Below, piece by piece: positions 43,976-55,200 of a stretch of 64,000 nucleotides of DNA (position 1 is the first letter of the stretch; each line of letters starts with the position of its first letter). The translations under genes were made by a program, and so were the position numbers. The DNA is taken from positions 2,294,001 to 2,358,000 of the forward strand of contig NC_016599.1 in NCBI RefSeq assembly GCF_000236705.1, given 5' to 3'. The notes below the pieces were generated by a model that saw only the letters and a program-made list of their open reading frames with translations, was not told where the DNA came from and ran no database searches. The DNA is from Owenweeksia hongkongensis DSM 17368 (GTDB taxonomy: Bacteria > Bacteroidota > Bacteroidia > Flavobacteriales > Schleiferiaceae).

Positions 43976-46900
43976 ATGATTCGATTTCCCCTACTAGCGC
44001 TAGCTATGCTACTTGCTATTGCCCCTCTTTCTGCCCAAAATTCTACAGATTGGGTAGAGCAAATGAATGATCCATCTGTAAACTTCTATACTGTTCAGCA
44101 AAGCTTTGAACAATACTGGGAGGGTAAGGAGATCGAAAAAGGAAAGGGTTGGAAGCAATTCAAGCGTTGGGAAGCCTTTATGGAACCGCGTGTTTTTCCT
44201 GATGGAGAAAGACCATCTGCCGAAATCACAACAGCCGCCTACAATTGGGTTTTTAGCAATAGCGCAGCCTCCGACCTTGGTCAATGGAAACCAGTAGGTC
44301 CATTTAATGGCCCTAGCCTAGGCGGAATAGGAAGGGTAAACCGTGTAGTTTTTGACCCTCAAAATTCCAATATAGTTTGGATTGGAACGCCAGCCGGTGG
44401 ACTTTGGAAAAGCACTGATGGTGGTCAAAACTGGACGACCAACACAGATAAACTGACTAACCTTGGCATTTCCGACATCGCTATTCACCCTACCAATAGC
44501 AACATAATGTATATTGCCACTGGCGACCGCGATGCTGGAGACACTTACAGCTATGGTGTTTTAAAATCTATAGATGGTGGCATCACTTGGGTACAAACAG
44601 GACTGACTCATAATGTCACACAGCAAACTCGTATTACAGATTTATACATCAATCCTGATAGTCCAAGTATTATTATAGCATCGTCTTACAGCGGGATTTT
44701 TAGAAGTACAGATGCAGGAGCAACCTGGACTTCTGTAAAGATTGGCAGCCACAACGAAATAATGCAAATGCCCGGAAACCCTAATGTACTTTTTGTGAGT
44801 TCGCTAAACACTGGTTCTTGCCGAATTTTTAAAAGTACCGACAATGGACTCAACTGGACTCAGGCCTCTTCTTCGGTGCTTCCACTAAGCAATGCGCGAA
44901 GAATAGAACTAGCTGTAACTCCTGACGATAGTAATTATGTATACGCCCTTTATGGCAATAATTCTAATGGATTTGGAGGAGTATACCGCTCTACAGATGC
45001 AGGGACTACTTGGACATTGCAAGCTAGCTCACCCAACCTTTTGGGGTGGAGCACAACTGGAGCAGATGCTGGAGGACAGGCATGGTACGATTTAGCCTTA
45101 GCTGTAAATCCTGCGGATAAAGATGAACTTTTTGTAGGTGGGGTAAACATTTGGTCAAGCTCTAATGGCGGAAGCTCCTGGAATTTAGCCTCTCACTGGT
45201 ATGGTGGAGGTGGCGCACCTTATGTACATGCCGATGTTCATGATTTAGAATACAACCCTACCACAGGAGATTTATACGCAGGCACAGATGGCGGTGTTTA
45301 CCGCGATACAGAAAACAAGTTTAACTGGGATGCGCTAAATGACGGTATTAATATTACTCAATATTATACCTTTTCCAATTCTCTATCAGATACTACTGGA
45401 ATAATAGGTGGGGCTCAGGATAACGGAACTCACCTGCGTAGAAATAACGGTTGGGCGGATGTATATGGTGGTGATGGAATGGATTGCGCTATTGACACCA
45501 AAGATCCAAATACCATGTATGCCTCCATTTATTATGGCGATTTCTTTAAGTCTACTAATGGTGGATTTTCTTTTAATAGCCCATTCAATCTGCCCCCTGC
45601 CGGAAACGGAAACTGGGTAACTCCATTTTCAATGGACCCACTTCATCCTGACACTTTGTATGCAGGTTTTAATAATGTATGGAGGTCATTCAATGGTGGA
45701 GTATCCTTTACTTCTTTAAATTCTTCAGGTGTTTCTGGTGGTGGAAATATTGATGTACTGGCAATTGCTCCTCAGCATACTAATGTAGTTTTCATGGCCA
45801 ATGGTAGTGATGCCTGGAAAAGTATTGACCATGGCACCAACTGGACATACTTAAATTTTGGCGGCTCGCGTTCCGTTACAGGAATTGCAGCTGCGCATGA
45901 TTCACCAGATCACATTGTGGCTACTAAAAGCGGATATATCAGCACAGATAAAGTTTATGAATCTAAAGATGGTGGAGCAACATTTACCAACATTTCTACA
46001 GGCTTGCCAAATGTTCCTGTAAACTGTGTAGTGATAGAAAAAAATGCTGTGCACAGTGTATATATTGGTACCGATTTAGGCGTGTTTTATAAAGATGATA
46101 CGAACCCGAGTTGGGTTTCTTTCAACTTTAATTTGCCAAACGTGATTGTAAATGAGTTGGAGATCAATTACATCAACAATAAACTACGTGCTGCTACTTA
46201 TGGCCGCGGAGTTTGGGAATCTCCGGTATATGGCGCTTTGGTGGCTCCAATTGCTCAAGCTGATTTTTCATCAAACGTATGTGTGAATGACACCATAATC
46301 CTTACGCACAACTCTCAATATTCTCCTGATCAATTCAGCTGGAACATTACTCCATCCACTTTCATGTATGTGAATGGAACTTCTTCTACATCTGAAAACC
46401 CAGAAGTGGTCTTTACACAAAAAGACATTTATAACGTAAGCCTTAGCGTGAGTAATAGCATTGGTGGCGATTCTATTTATTATCAAAATGCAATTGCGGC
46501 TGGTGGGTTACCAATTTCCTACTCGGTTGATTTCTCAGATTTAGATGATGTGAAGCATTGGAATTATGACCAAACCGAAATGGGTTGGGAAAATGCATCT
46601 TCATCTCAAGGCATGGCTTTCAAAGCAAATCTTTTTGGTAGCACTAGCAACACTGATTATGAACTTATTTCGCCAGCACTCGATTTAAGCGGGCACGACT
46701 CTGCTTGGATGGCCTATGATTACGCCTATAGTGGAACTGCTACAAATACTACCGATAGCTTGCTTATTTATGCCTCCACCGGGTGCTCAAACAGCTGGAC
46801 ATTAGTATCTGCCCGAGGTGAAGATGGTACCGGAAATTTTCAAACAACAGCAGGTATTTCCACCAAATTCAACCCTGCTGCCAATGAATGGTGCCATTCC

Positions 46901-48487
46901 GCTACAGCGGCCAATTGCATTACCGTAAATCTTTCTGCTTTTGCAGGGCAAGAAGGTGTGAGAGTGAAGTTTGTAGCAGTAAATAATGGTGGCAATGACA
47001 TCTATCTGGATAATGTGGTGATTGAGGGAAGTCCAACTTTGGCTCCAAGTCCAGACTTCAGTTCGGTGCAATCTACATGCGCTTTAGACACCGTACCATT
47101 TAATGATCAAACTTATGGATCAGCCAACACTTGGGAGTGGACATTTACCGGGCCTACCACTTTTACGTCAAGCGATCAAAATCCAAAAATCAGATTCACT
47201 CAGGCTGGAACTTACTCGGTAAAACTAAAAACCACTAATTCCATTGGGAGTGATTCTATTACCAAAATAAGTTATATCAGTGTTTTGGCTGCTGACTCAG
47301 TTTCGATCTCACTTGACTACACTGGTACTTTTATATGTACTAATGATACCTTGAATCTTACAGCCACTGTAACTAATTCGGGCTCTAACCCTGAGTATAC
47401 CTGGTACTTGAACAATGTGAATATTGGTAAAACCAACTCGCCAGTCAATAACTTTTCACAACTTCTACCTGGAGATGAAATTTACGCTACAGTGCTTTCA
47501 GATGCTACTTGTGCATTTCCAGCCATGGCTTACTCAGATACCATTGTTATAAATGTATATGCCCCAGTCAGCCTAAATATTACCTCGGTAAACTCTGTGT
47601 GTAAAACCAATCCTCCGCTACCTCTTACGGCTACTCCAGCTGGAGGTCAATTTTCAGGGCCAGGAGTATCAGGCAGCAACTTTGACCCTGCCGTGGCCGG
47701 AGCAGGCCAGCACACCATTACCTATACTTATCAAGATGCAAACGGATGCAATTATACTAGCAGTACTATGGCTCAGGTTTTTGAGTTACCTACAGTAAGC
47801 ATTACTAATAATACATTTTGCGAAAGCGATGGCGCAAGCCCATTGAACATTGCAGTGCCTGCGGGCGGTACTTATTCCGGAAATGGTATTTATAACAACA
47901 ATCTTTTCCCTGATTCTCTGGGCGCTGGACTGCATCCCATTACCTACACCTACAATTCTGGATCTTGTGGTGTAGTTACCAAAACTTTTGATGTGAATAT
48001 TTTACCAAACCCCACACCAAACATTGTAGTGCAGCCCGGATATTTGGAGTGTGACATTACCGCCACCAGCTACCAATGGTACACTGGTAACGGCACCTGG
48101 ATTTCGGGAGCAAATGCAAAAACCTACACACCAACTTCTAATGGAAGCTACCGTGTGGATGTGCTTGATGCAAATGGCTGCTATGGCCAAAGTGCTTACA
48201 CGTCATTTTCTATAGGTCTTGAGGAATTGCCAGTAGGCTTCGAGTTTGGATTGTATCCAAACCCTGCTAATGATGTGGTAAACCTAAAAATGGATTATGA
48301 TGAATCTGTTGCGGTTTCGCTTAATGTAAGTGACCTTACAGGAAAAGTAATCCGCCAGCAAAATATTCATTTTGAGGGTAGTACCATCCAACAGATTGAC
48401 CTTAGCAACTTAGCACAAGGCGTATATGTATTTCGCCTGGAAGGCACCAAAATATCTGTAAGCAAAAAGGTAGTTGTAAAACATTAA
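43976..48487 (+). CDS. T9SS-exported BNR/sortilin-like beta-propeller protein with PKD domains (1503 aa)
   Basis: A signal peptide (1-20, ending PLSAQ) is followed by a propeller region (about 95-750) with many BNR/Asp-box motifs such as STDGGQNW, STDAGATW and STDAGTTW, as in VPS10/sortilin or sialidase-type folds. A PKD domain (755-835), a MAM/jelly-roll-like domain (about 845-1020), a second PKD (1025-1105) and Ig-like segments come next. A type A sorting domain (LYPNPANDVVNLKM, from 1424) ends in KKVVVKH. No sialidase active-site arginines could be assigned. It probably binds or processes extracellular polymers, but the substrate is unknown. It is the first of three related genes. Confidence 0.88.
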   Translation: MIRFPLLALAMLLAIAPLSAQNSTDWVEQMNDPSVNFYTVQQSFEQYWEGKEIEKGKGWKQFKRWEAFMEPRVFPDGERPSAEITTAAYNWVFSNSAASDLGQWKPVGPFNGPSLGGIGRVNRVVFDPQNSNIVWIGTPAGGLWKSTDGGQNWTTNTDKLTNLGISDIAIHPTNSNIMYIATGDRDAGDTYSYGVLKSIDGGITWVQTGLTHNVTQQTRITDLYINPDSPSIIIASSYSGIFRSTDAGATWTSVKIGSHNEIMQMPGNPNVLFVSSLNTGSCRIFKSTDNGLNWTQASSSVLPLSNARRIELAVTPDDSNYVYALYGNNSNGFGGVYRSTDAGTTWTLQASSPNLLGWSTTGADAGGQAWYDLALAVNPADKDELFVGGVNIWSSSNGGSSWNLASHWYGGGGAPYVHADVHDLEYNPTTGDLYAGTDGGVYRDTENKFNWDALNDGINITQYYTFSNSLSDTTGIIGGAQDNGTHLRRNNGWADVYGGDGMDCAIDTKDPNTMYASIYYGDFFKSTNGGFSFNSPFNLPPAGNGNWVTPFSMDPLHPDTLYAGFNNVWRSFNGGVSFTSLNSSGVSGGGNIDVLAIAPQHTNVVFMANGSDAWKSIDHGTNWTYLNFGGSRSVTGIAAAHDSPDHIVATKSGYISTDKVYESKDGGATFTNISTGLPNVPVNCVVIEKNAVHSVYIGTDLGVFYKDDTNPSWVSFNFNLPNVIVNELEINYINNKLRAATYGRGVWESPVYGALVAPIAQADFSSNVCVNDTIILTHNSQYSPDQFSWNITPSTFMYVNGTSSTSENPEVVFTQKDIYNVSLSVSNSIGGDSIYYQNAIAAGGLPISYSVDFSDLDDVKHWNYDQTEMGWENASSSQGMAFKANLFGSTSNTDYELISPALDLSGHDSAWMAYDYAYSGTATNTTDSLLIYASTGCSNSWTLVSARGEDGTGNFQTTAGISTKFNPAANEWCHSATAANCITVNLSAFAGQEGVRVKFVAVNNGGNDIYLDNVVIEGSPTLAPSPDFSSVQSTCALDTVPFNDQTYGSANTWEWTFTGPTTFTSSDQNPKIRFTQAGTYSVKLKTTNSIGSDSITKISYISVLAADSVSISLDYTGTFICTNDTLNLTATVTNSGSNPEYTWYLNNVNIGKTNSPVNNFSQLLPGDEIYATVLSDATCAFPAMAYSDTIVINVYAPVSLNITSVNSVCKTNPPLPLTATPAGGQFSGPGVSGSNFDPAVAGAGQHTITYTYQDANGCNYTSSTMAQVFELPTVSITNNTFCESDGASPLNIAVPAGGTYSGNGIYNNNLFPDSLGAGLHPITYTYNSGSCGVVTKTFDVNILPNPTPNIVVQPGYLECDITATSYQWYTGNGTWISGANAKTYTPTSNGSYRVDVLDANGCYGQSAYTSFSIGLEELPVGFEFGLYPNPANDVVNLKMDYDESVAVSLNVSDLTGKVIRQQNIHFEGSTIQQIDLSNLAQGVYVFRLEGTKISVSKKVVVKH

Positions 48488-48544
48488 TAAAAACCAAGCG
48501 GCTGTGCTCCATATAGTGAACTGCCCCTATTCTTAAGTAATATC

Positions 48545-48967
48545 ATGTTTGTACGCATTCTTTTTTTGGCACTTATTTTTACCCAGTGCACCACATCAAC
48601 GAAAACCACTACTAACCAGCCAGCCGAGGATTCGGCAAGCTATATGCGTTATATACCTGGAGCGGGTGGAGGCAAGGGCATTCTTTTTACCGTTCCATTA
48701 AAAAACCCATCCAAAACCCTCCTTATTAATCGATTTTTGATAAACGGTATCGAAGTACCTGCTAAGATTGAGGACAACCTGATAATAGCTTCGGTATTTT
48801 ATGCTGACAGAGAACCGACAGTGGAAAATCCAAACCCTGAGCCGATGGATCCCGTACTTTTTAATGAAAATACATTTGAAGCAGTAATTTATTACTCAAA
48901 TGATGGAGTAAACGACTCCTTACGTGTAACCAATTTTACAGAAGAAAAACAACCTCTCTACCCTTAA
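48545..48967 (+). CDS. Small predicted lipoprotein between BNR protein genes
   Basis: A 140-residue protein with a short signal peptide and Cys at position 15 (LALIFTQC), followed by a Thr/Ser-rich linker. The lipobox is unusual (FTQC), so lipidation is likely rather than certain. The remaining 110 residues look like a small beta-rich domain of unknown family. It lies 57 bp after the first BNR gene and 19 bp before the second, all on one strand. Confidence 0.7.
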   Translation: MFVRILFLALIFTQCTTSTKTTTNQPAEDSASYMRYIPGAGGGKGILFTVPLKNPSKTLLINRFLINGIEVPAKIEDNLIIASVFYADREPTVENPNPEPMDPVLFNENTFEAVIYYSNDGVNDSLRVTNFTEEKQPLYP

Positions 48968-48972
48968 TTTTG
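48965..48972 (+). promoter_or_regulatory. Possible -7 element of the second BNR gene
   Basis: TAATTTTG matches TAnnTTTG exactly, overlaps the stop codon of the small lipoprotein gene and lies 14 bp before the start at 48987. No -33 TTTG was found at 19 bp. Confidence 0.35.
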
Positions 48973-48986
48973 AACCTATTATTTTT

Positions 48987-51900
48987 ATGAAGAAGCTATT
49001 ATTATCGCTAGGATTAGCTGTGTTGTTATTCGCACTTGTAGTACCGTTTACAAAAAAAGATAAGCACGAAAAATATGCTGAGTTTATTAATAACCATGAA
49101 TACTCCACCCGTGAGCACCTTACTCCCGAGCAAATAAAAGCTATTCCTAAAGAGGATCGGCCTGACTTAGCCATGGAGCAAAACTTCCTTCTTACTCTAG
49201 ACCCTGCGCTAGGCCATCCAGCTCCTGAACGCTTGCTGAGTGTGTATCAACAGGTAAGTAATGCAAGAAACAATCCTATTCCCGGTACTCCTGGAGCCTC
49301 TACCAACCCTTGGATAGAGCGCGGCCCTAGCAATGTAGGTGGCCGTACACGTGCCATAATGTTTGATCCAAATGATGTTACTCACAAAAAAGTGTGGGTA
49401 GGAAGTGTAACCGGTGGACTTTGGTATAACAACGATATTACCAACTTTAACTCTAATTGGATTGCTGTAAATGACTTTTGGGATAACATTGCCATTACCG
49501 CCATTGCTGCCGACCCTACCAATAGCAGCACATTTTATGTAGCCACTGGTGAGGGCTGGGGAACTGGTTCAAGCCGGGGAGCAGGAGTTTGGAAAACTAC
49601 AGATGCTGGTAATACCTGGACACATTTACCTTCTACCAGTAGCTTTTACTACATCAATGATTTGGTGGTAAGAGAAGAAAATGGCAACGGAACAATTTAC
49701 GCTGCGGTACAGGGAATGTCCTATAATAGTCAATTTCATGGAATTGCGGATGAAGGATTACAACGATCTATTGATGGTGGCCAAACTTTTACTCAGGTTC
49801 TCCCCAACGTAGGCTCTGGACCGTACGCTCCAGCTGATATTGAAATAGCTGCAAATAACAGTATTTGGGTTGGTACCACAAATAGTTTTAGATCGGTTAT
49901 TCCTCAAGGTGGCGGTAAAGTTTTTTACAGCAACAACGGTACTTCATGGGCTGTTAGCTATAGTCAAAGTGGTGGTGAACGTGTAGAGCTAGCTTGTGCA
50001 CCAAGTGACTCCAATTATGTGTATGCCTTAATTGAATCTTCCAACCAAGTAGAGGCTATTGTAAAAACCACAGATTATGGAACCAACTGGACCAATGTTT
50101 CAGAACCTGATGACGCTGATCGCGGCATAGACTCTGACGACTTTTCACGCGGGCAAGCTTGGTATGACCTCACTTTGGCAGTTGACCCTAATGATCCAGA
50201 TGTGGTGTTTACAGGTGCTATAGACTTGTTTAAAACCACTAACGGAGGAAACAACTGGGATCAAATTTCGCATTGGTATGGAGGGTTCGGTTACCCTGAT
50301 GTGCATGCAGACCAGCATGTAATTGTTTTTAAGCCTGGCTCTTCCTCAGAGGTTCTTTTTGGAAATGATGGCGGCTTATATAGGTCTACAAATGCACAAA
50401 GCTTTAGTCCTTCATTTACAAACCTCAATAGAGGATATAATGTCACCCAGTTTTATGCTGGCGCCATACACCCCTCGTCAGGCACAAATTACTTTTTGGC
50501 CGGTGCCCAAGACAACGGTTCCCAGCAATTTACCAGTGCGGGTATAAACAGCACCAACGAAGTGACAGGAGGAGATGGAGGATACTGTTTTATTGACCAG
50601 ACTAATCCACAAATACAAGTTACATCCTATGTGTACAACAGCTACTGGAGGTCTACTGATGGCGGGGCTTCATTCTCCTCACGTATTCAGAATGAAACCA
50701 CAGGAAGTTTTATCAACCCCACAGATTATGATGACAACCTACATATACTTTACTCCAATCTATCAGGAGCCTCTATAAACAGGATTTTAGATATGGACGG
50801 AAACCCTGATATAAGTCCATTTAGAGCATTTATCGGGAGTCCAGCCACACACCTTAGGGTTTCACCTTATACCACTACTTCTACAACCCTATTTGTAGGG
50901 ACTACCGCTGGGCGCGTTTATAAAATCACCAATGCTGATGGTTCTTCTCCTACTCTCACCAACATTACTACAAGTGATCTTCCTATAGGTAGTGTCAGCT
51001 GCATAGAAATAGGCAGTAGCGAAAATGAGCTTTTGGTAACGTATAGCAACTATGGCGTAAATAGTGTGTGGTATACTAATGACGGTGGAGCCAATTGGAC
51101 AAGCAAGGAAGGTGACCTACCTGATATGCCCGTAAGATGGTCTCTCTTTAACCCCAATAACCGGAACGAAGTCTTGCTGGCTACAGAAGTGGGTGTATGG
51201 AGGTGCAGCAATATCAATTCTCCAAACCCAAGTTGGACACCTTCTACATCTGGACTAGCTAATGTGCGAACATCTATGCTGCAAATGCGTGACTCGGATA
51301 ATGAAGTAATTGCTGCAACTTACGGACGTGGTCTATTTAGTAGTAGCGCTTTTTCTTCCATTTCTTCGCCTGATGCTGATTTCACACCCTCGTCAAATCC
51401 AGTTTGCGGCAACTCTCCTATTACCCTGAGTGATCACTCCTCCTCTGCCCCTACAAGCTGGCAGTGGACAATAACCCCCAATACGTACAGTTTTGTTAAT
51501 GGAACATCTGCTTCATCTACCAATCCACAAGTGTTATTTAATACCTCTGGGAACTATAAGGTGAAACTGGTAGTAACTAATACTATGGGGTCGGATAGCT
51601 CTATCCAAAACATCACCGCAGGTGTATATTCTCCACCTGTTATCACAGCACTAGACGATCAATTATTCTGTAGCAGTAGAGGAGCAGGCTTAACTTATCA
51701 ATGGTACGAGAACGGGGTTCTTATTCCAAATGCAAACTGGTATGTTATTAACATCACCAACAATGCAGTATACACCGTTACCGTTTCCAGTAGCAGTTGT
51801 AGTGAAACCTCACCTCCTTTTGACCTTCAAAATATTGGTTTGAACGACCTTGCCACTGAAGCTGGAATCAAAATTTACCCTAACCCTCTAACTGATAAGT

Positions 51901-52106
51901 TGAATGTACAGCTTCCTAACCCTTCTGGCGAAAACGGTAGTATTAGGATTTTTAACATGCAAGGAAAGGTTGTTTTTCAAAAAAATACAGAAGCAAGTAA
52001 AATCGTAGAGGAAACCATTTCTCTGGGTCATTTACCGAAAGGTCAATATTTGATAAAAATCAATATTGGAAATCAGAGTTATAGCAAAAGTATAAGCAAG
52101 GCTTAG
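48987..52106 (+). CDS. T9SS-exported BNR beta-propeller protein (1039 aa), tandem paralogue
   Basis: The N-terminal hydrophobic segment (1-22) is followed by a conserved leader (EYSTREHLTPEQIKAI, DPALGHP) shared with the next gene. The propeller (about 110-785) contains repeated Asp-box motifs such as TTDAGNTW and SIDGGQTF. It is followed by a PKD domain (about 791-870), an Ig-like segment and a type A T9SS sorting domain (IYPNPLTDKLNVQL, from 960). The two proteins align end to end, apart from domains inserted before the C-terminus of the longer one. The function is unknown; the architecture suggests binding or turnover of extracellular protein or polysaccharide. A terminator follows. Confidence 0.88.
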   Translation: MKKLLLSLGLAVLLFALVVPFTKKDKHEKYAEFINNHEYSTREHLTPEQIKAIPKEDRPDLAMEQNFLLTLDPALGHPAPERLLSVYQQVSNARNNPIPGTPGASTNPWIERGPSNVGGRTRAIMFDPNDVTHKKVWVGSVTGGLWYNNDITNFNSNWIAVNDFWDNIAITAIAADPTNSSTFYVATGEGWGTGSSRGAGVWKTTDAGNTWTHLPSTSSFYYINDLVVREENGNGTIYAAVQGMSYNSQFHGIADEGLQRSIDGGQTFTQVLPNVGSGPYAPADIEIAANNSIWVGTTNSFRSVIPQGGGKVFYSNNGTSWAVSYSQSGGERVELACAPSDSNYVYALIESSNQVEAIVKTTDYGTNWTNVSEPDDADRGIDSDDFSRGQAWYDLTLAVDPNDPDVVFTGAIDLFKTTNGGNNWDQISHWYGGFGYPDVHADQHVIVFKPGSSSEVLFGNDGGLYRSTNAQSFSPSFTNLNRGYNVTQFYAGAIHPSSGTNYFLAGAQDNGSQQFTSAGINSTNEVTGGDGGYCFIDQTNPQIQVTSYVYNSYWRSTDGGASFSSRIQNETTGSFINPTDYDDNLHILYSNLSGASINRILDMDGNPDISPFRAFIGSPATHLRVSPYTTTSTTLFVGTTAGRVYKITNADGSSPTLTNITTSDLPIGSVSCIEIGSSENELLVTYSNYGVNSVWYTNDGGANWTSKEGDLPDMPVRWSLFNPNNRNEVLLATEVGVWRCSNINSPNPSWTPSTSGLANVRTSMLQMRDSDNEVIAATYGRGLFSSSAFSSISSPDADFTPSSNPVCGNSPITLSDHSSSAPTSWQWTITPNTYSFVNGTSASSTNPQVLFNTSGNYKVKLVVTNTMGSDSSIQNITAGVYSPPVITALDDQLFCSSRGAGLTYQWYENGVLIPNANWYVINITNNAVYTVTVSSSSCSETSPPFDLQNIGLNDLATEAGIKIYPNPLTDKLNVQLPNPSGENGSIRIFNMQGKVVFQKNTEASKIVEETISLGHLPKGQYLIKINIGNQSYSKSISKA

Positions 52107-52123
52107 AACCTAAAAAAATTTCC

Positions 52124-52162
52124 AAAAAAGGTGAAATTGCAAATCGCGATTTCGCCTTTTTT
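52124..52162 (+). terminator. Rho-independent terminator after the second BNR gene
   Basis: An inverted repeat from 52124 to 52162 pairs AAAAAAGG-T-GAAATTGC with GCGATTTC-G-CCTTTTTT through a 5-base loop, with only G-T wobbles, and ends in a T-run. It lies 18 bp after the stop codon. Confidence 0.8.
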
Positions 52163-52282
52163 CATATTCGGGAAATTGCACCGTTCTCATTATAGGCTTA
52201 TTCCTGTATTTGGTTTTCATATATAGATTTTGACTATAGAGGTGCTAACTTGCAGCTACCTTAATCTAATCTCCAATCTGCT

Positions 52283-55200
52283 ATGAAAAAGTTTATCCTA
52301 TTTACATTTATAGCCACCGGCCTATTGTTTGCCTGGCTACAACCTAGATCAACCGAAAAAGACAAATATCGTCACCTCATAAACTCCCACGAGTTTAGTA
52401 CCAGGACACACCTTAATCCTACCCAAATAAAACAAATCACAAAAAAGGATCGTCCCGATTTGGCTTGGGAGCAAAACTATCTGGCCACTATGGATCCTGC
52501 TTTAGGTCATCCCACTCCAGAAAAGTTGATTCCGGTATATGAGCAAATTTCTCAGGCTCAAAACAGCCTTACCACCACACCCGGGGCAGCAGCCACACCA
52601 TGGGTAGAAAGAGGACCTTCCAATGTTTCTGGAAGAACACGTGCCCTGGTGTATGACCCTAATGATATTACCAACAAGAAAGTATGGGCAGGTGGTGTAA
52701 CAGGTGGATTATGGTACAACAATGATATTACCAGCAACACTTCACAATGGACCGCAGTCAATGATTTTTGGGATAATATTGCTATTACCTCCATAGTTTT
52801 TGACCCTACCAATACTCAAATAATGTATGTAGGCACTGGCGAAGGCTGGGGTGCTGGCGCAAGCCGTGGTGCTGGTATTTGGAAATCTACCAATGGTGGT
52901 ACAACTTGGAGTCACCTGAGTTCCACCTCGTCTTTTTATTATATCAATGATATGGTGGTACGCAATGAAAGCGGCAGCGGTGTATTGTACGTAGCTATGA
53001 GGGGCAACTATTACGGGCAAACCTGGCATGGCTTAGGTGTTCAAGGCTTGCAACGCTCTACCAATGGAGGCACAAGTTTTACACAAGTATTGCCAAATAT
53101 TCCAGGGCAATCACAGCCTTTTGTGGCAGCCGATATTGAGCTTGGCGCTAACAATAAATTATGGGTGGGTACCACCACTTCTGCCTATAGCCTTAGCGAT
53201 AGAGGTGGCGGGCGCATACTTACCAGCACCAATGGCACCACTTGGACCATTGCCTATACAAGTGCAGGTGGCGAACGAGTGGAAGTGGTCTGCGCCCCTA
53301 GCGATGCTAACTATGCTTATGCTCTAATAGAATCAAGCAATGTGGTGGATGATATGGTGCAAACTACCAATGGAGGAACTTCCTGGACCAGCCGCAACGA
53401 GCCTAGTGATGTAGATAATGGGATACCCGCTTCGGATTTTTCCCGTGGCCAAGCTTGGTATGACCTTATTGCTGCGGTAGACCCTAACAACCGAAACACA
53501 CTGATAGTAGGTGGTATTGACCTTTTCAGATCTACAGACGGGGCCAATAGCTGGAGTCAAATTTCAAAATGGAGTAACAATAATAATCTAGCAGCCTTAA
53601 ACTGTTCCAATGTACACGCTGATCAACACGCCATAGTTTTTAAGCCAGGCTCAAGCAGCGAAGTGCTTTTTGGAAATGATGGAGGCGTGTATTACTCCAA
53701 TAGCATTGCCACTGCGGCCACTTCCAATGTAATTCATCGTAGAGACAATGGCTACAACGTAACCCAATTTTACGCTTGTGCAATCCATCCTACAGCGGGT
53801 AGTAATTACTTTTTGGCTGGAGCTCAAGATAATGGTAGCCATAAATATGGAGCTGCCGGAATGAATGCCACCACCGAAGTAACCGGGGGAGACGGAGCGT
53901 ACTGCTTTATAGATCAGACGAACCCCAATTATCAAGTTACATCGTACGTATATAATAGCTACTGGAGGTCTACCAATGGTGGAAGCAGTTTTGGCCCAAG
54001 CTTTTTCCAAAATGATCAAAACACAGGTAAGTTTATTAACCCTGCTGATTATGATGACAATCAAGATGTGCTCTACTCTTCGCGTACCATAAATACTATA
54101 AATAGGGTTACGAATATTACCAGCTCCCCATCCATTGGTAGCCTTACCGTAAGCGGGATGAACAGCATGGCCTCGCATCTTCGCGTATCGCCATACACTA
54201 CCTCGTCTACTACTTTATTTGTAGGTACCGAAGCTGGTGATCTTTATAAAATAACTAATGCCGATGGCGGTTCGCCTTCCACATCAAGTATAGGTGGAGG
54301 CCTGCCTGCGGGCAATATTTCTTGTGTAGAAATCGGTGCTAACGAAAATGAACTTTTGGTAACCTATACCAATTATGGAATTACCTCCGTGTGGTACACC
54401 AGCAATGGTGGAACTACATGGGCCAGTAAAGAAGGTAACCTTCCCGACATGCCGGTGCGCTGGGCTTTATTTAATCCTAATGATAGAACAGAGGTACTAC
54501 TGGCCACAGAAGTTGGGGTATGGAGCACCAGTAATTTCAGTGCTTCATCACCTACATGGGTAGCAAGCAATAGCGGTCTGGCCAATGTGCGTGTAGATAT
54601 GCTTCAAATGCGTGATAGTGACAATGAAGTAATTGCCGCAACACACGGCCGTGGTTTGTTTTCCTCATCAGGCTTTGCTGCCACTCAAGCACCTGTAGCT
54701 GACTTTGGAATAAGCACAAGTACACCTTGCACGGGGCAAACCGTAACTCTTAGCGACAGCAGCACCGGAAATCCTACAAGTTGGGCATGGACCATCACAC
54801 CTTCCACTTTTAGCTATGGAACAGGCAGCTCGGCCAGCAGCCAAAACCCGGAAGTAACTTTTAATACAGCTGGAACCTACAGTATAAAACTTGTAGTGAG
54901 TAATGCCAATGGTATAGACAGTTTAGAAATCGCACAAGCCGTACAAGTAGGTGGCCAAGGTTTACCTTTTAGCGAAGACTTTGAAGGTTCAGCCCCAGGG
55001 TGGGCCGTAGATAACCCTGACAATGGAATTACTTGGGGATTATATACGGTTGCAGGAAGCACACCTGGCACCAAGGCAGCAGGTGTCGATAATTTCTCTT
55101 ACAACTCCGCGGGGCAAAAGGACGGATTGCTTTCGCCAGCTATTAACCTAAATGGGGTAAGCCAAGCCACACTAACTTTTGACTATGCGTATCGTAGATA

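Noticed and set aside
53651..54178. 175-codon minus-strand frame inside the third BNR gene
   Set aside because: Antisense shadow of a repeat-rich coding region.
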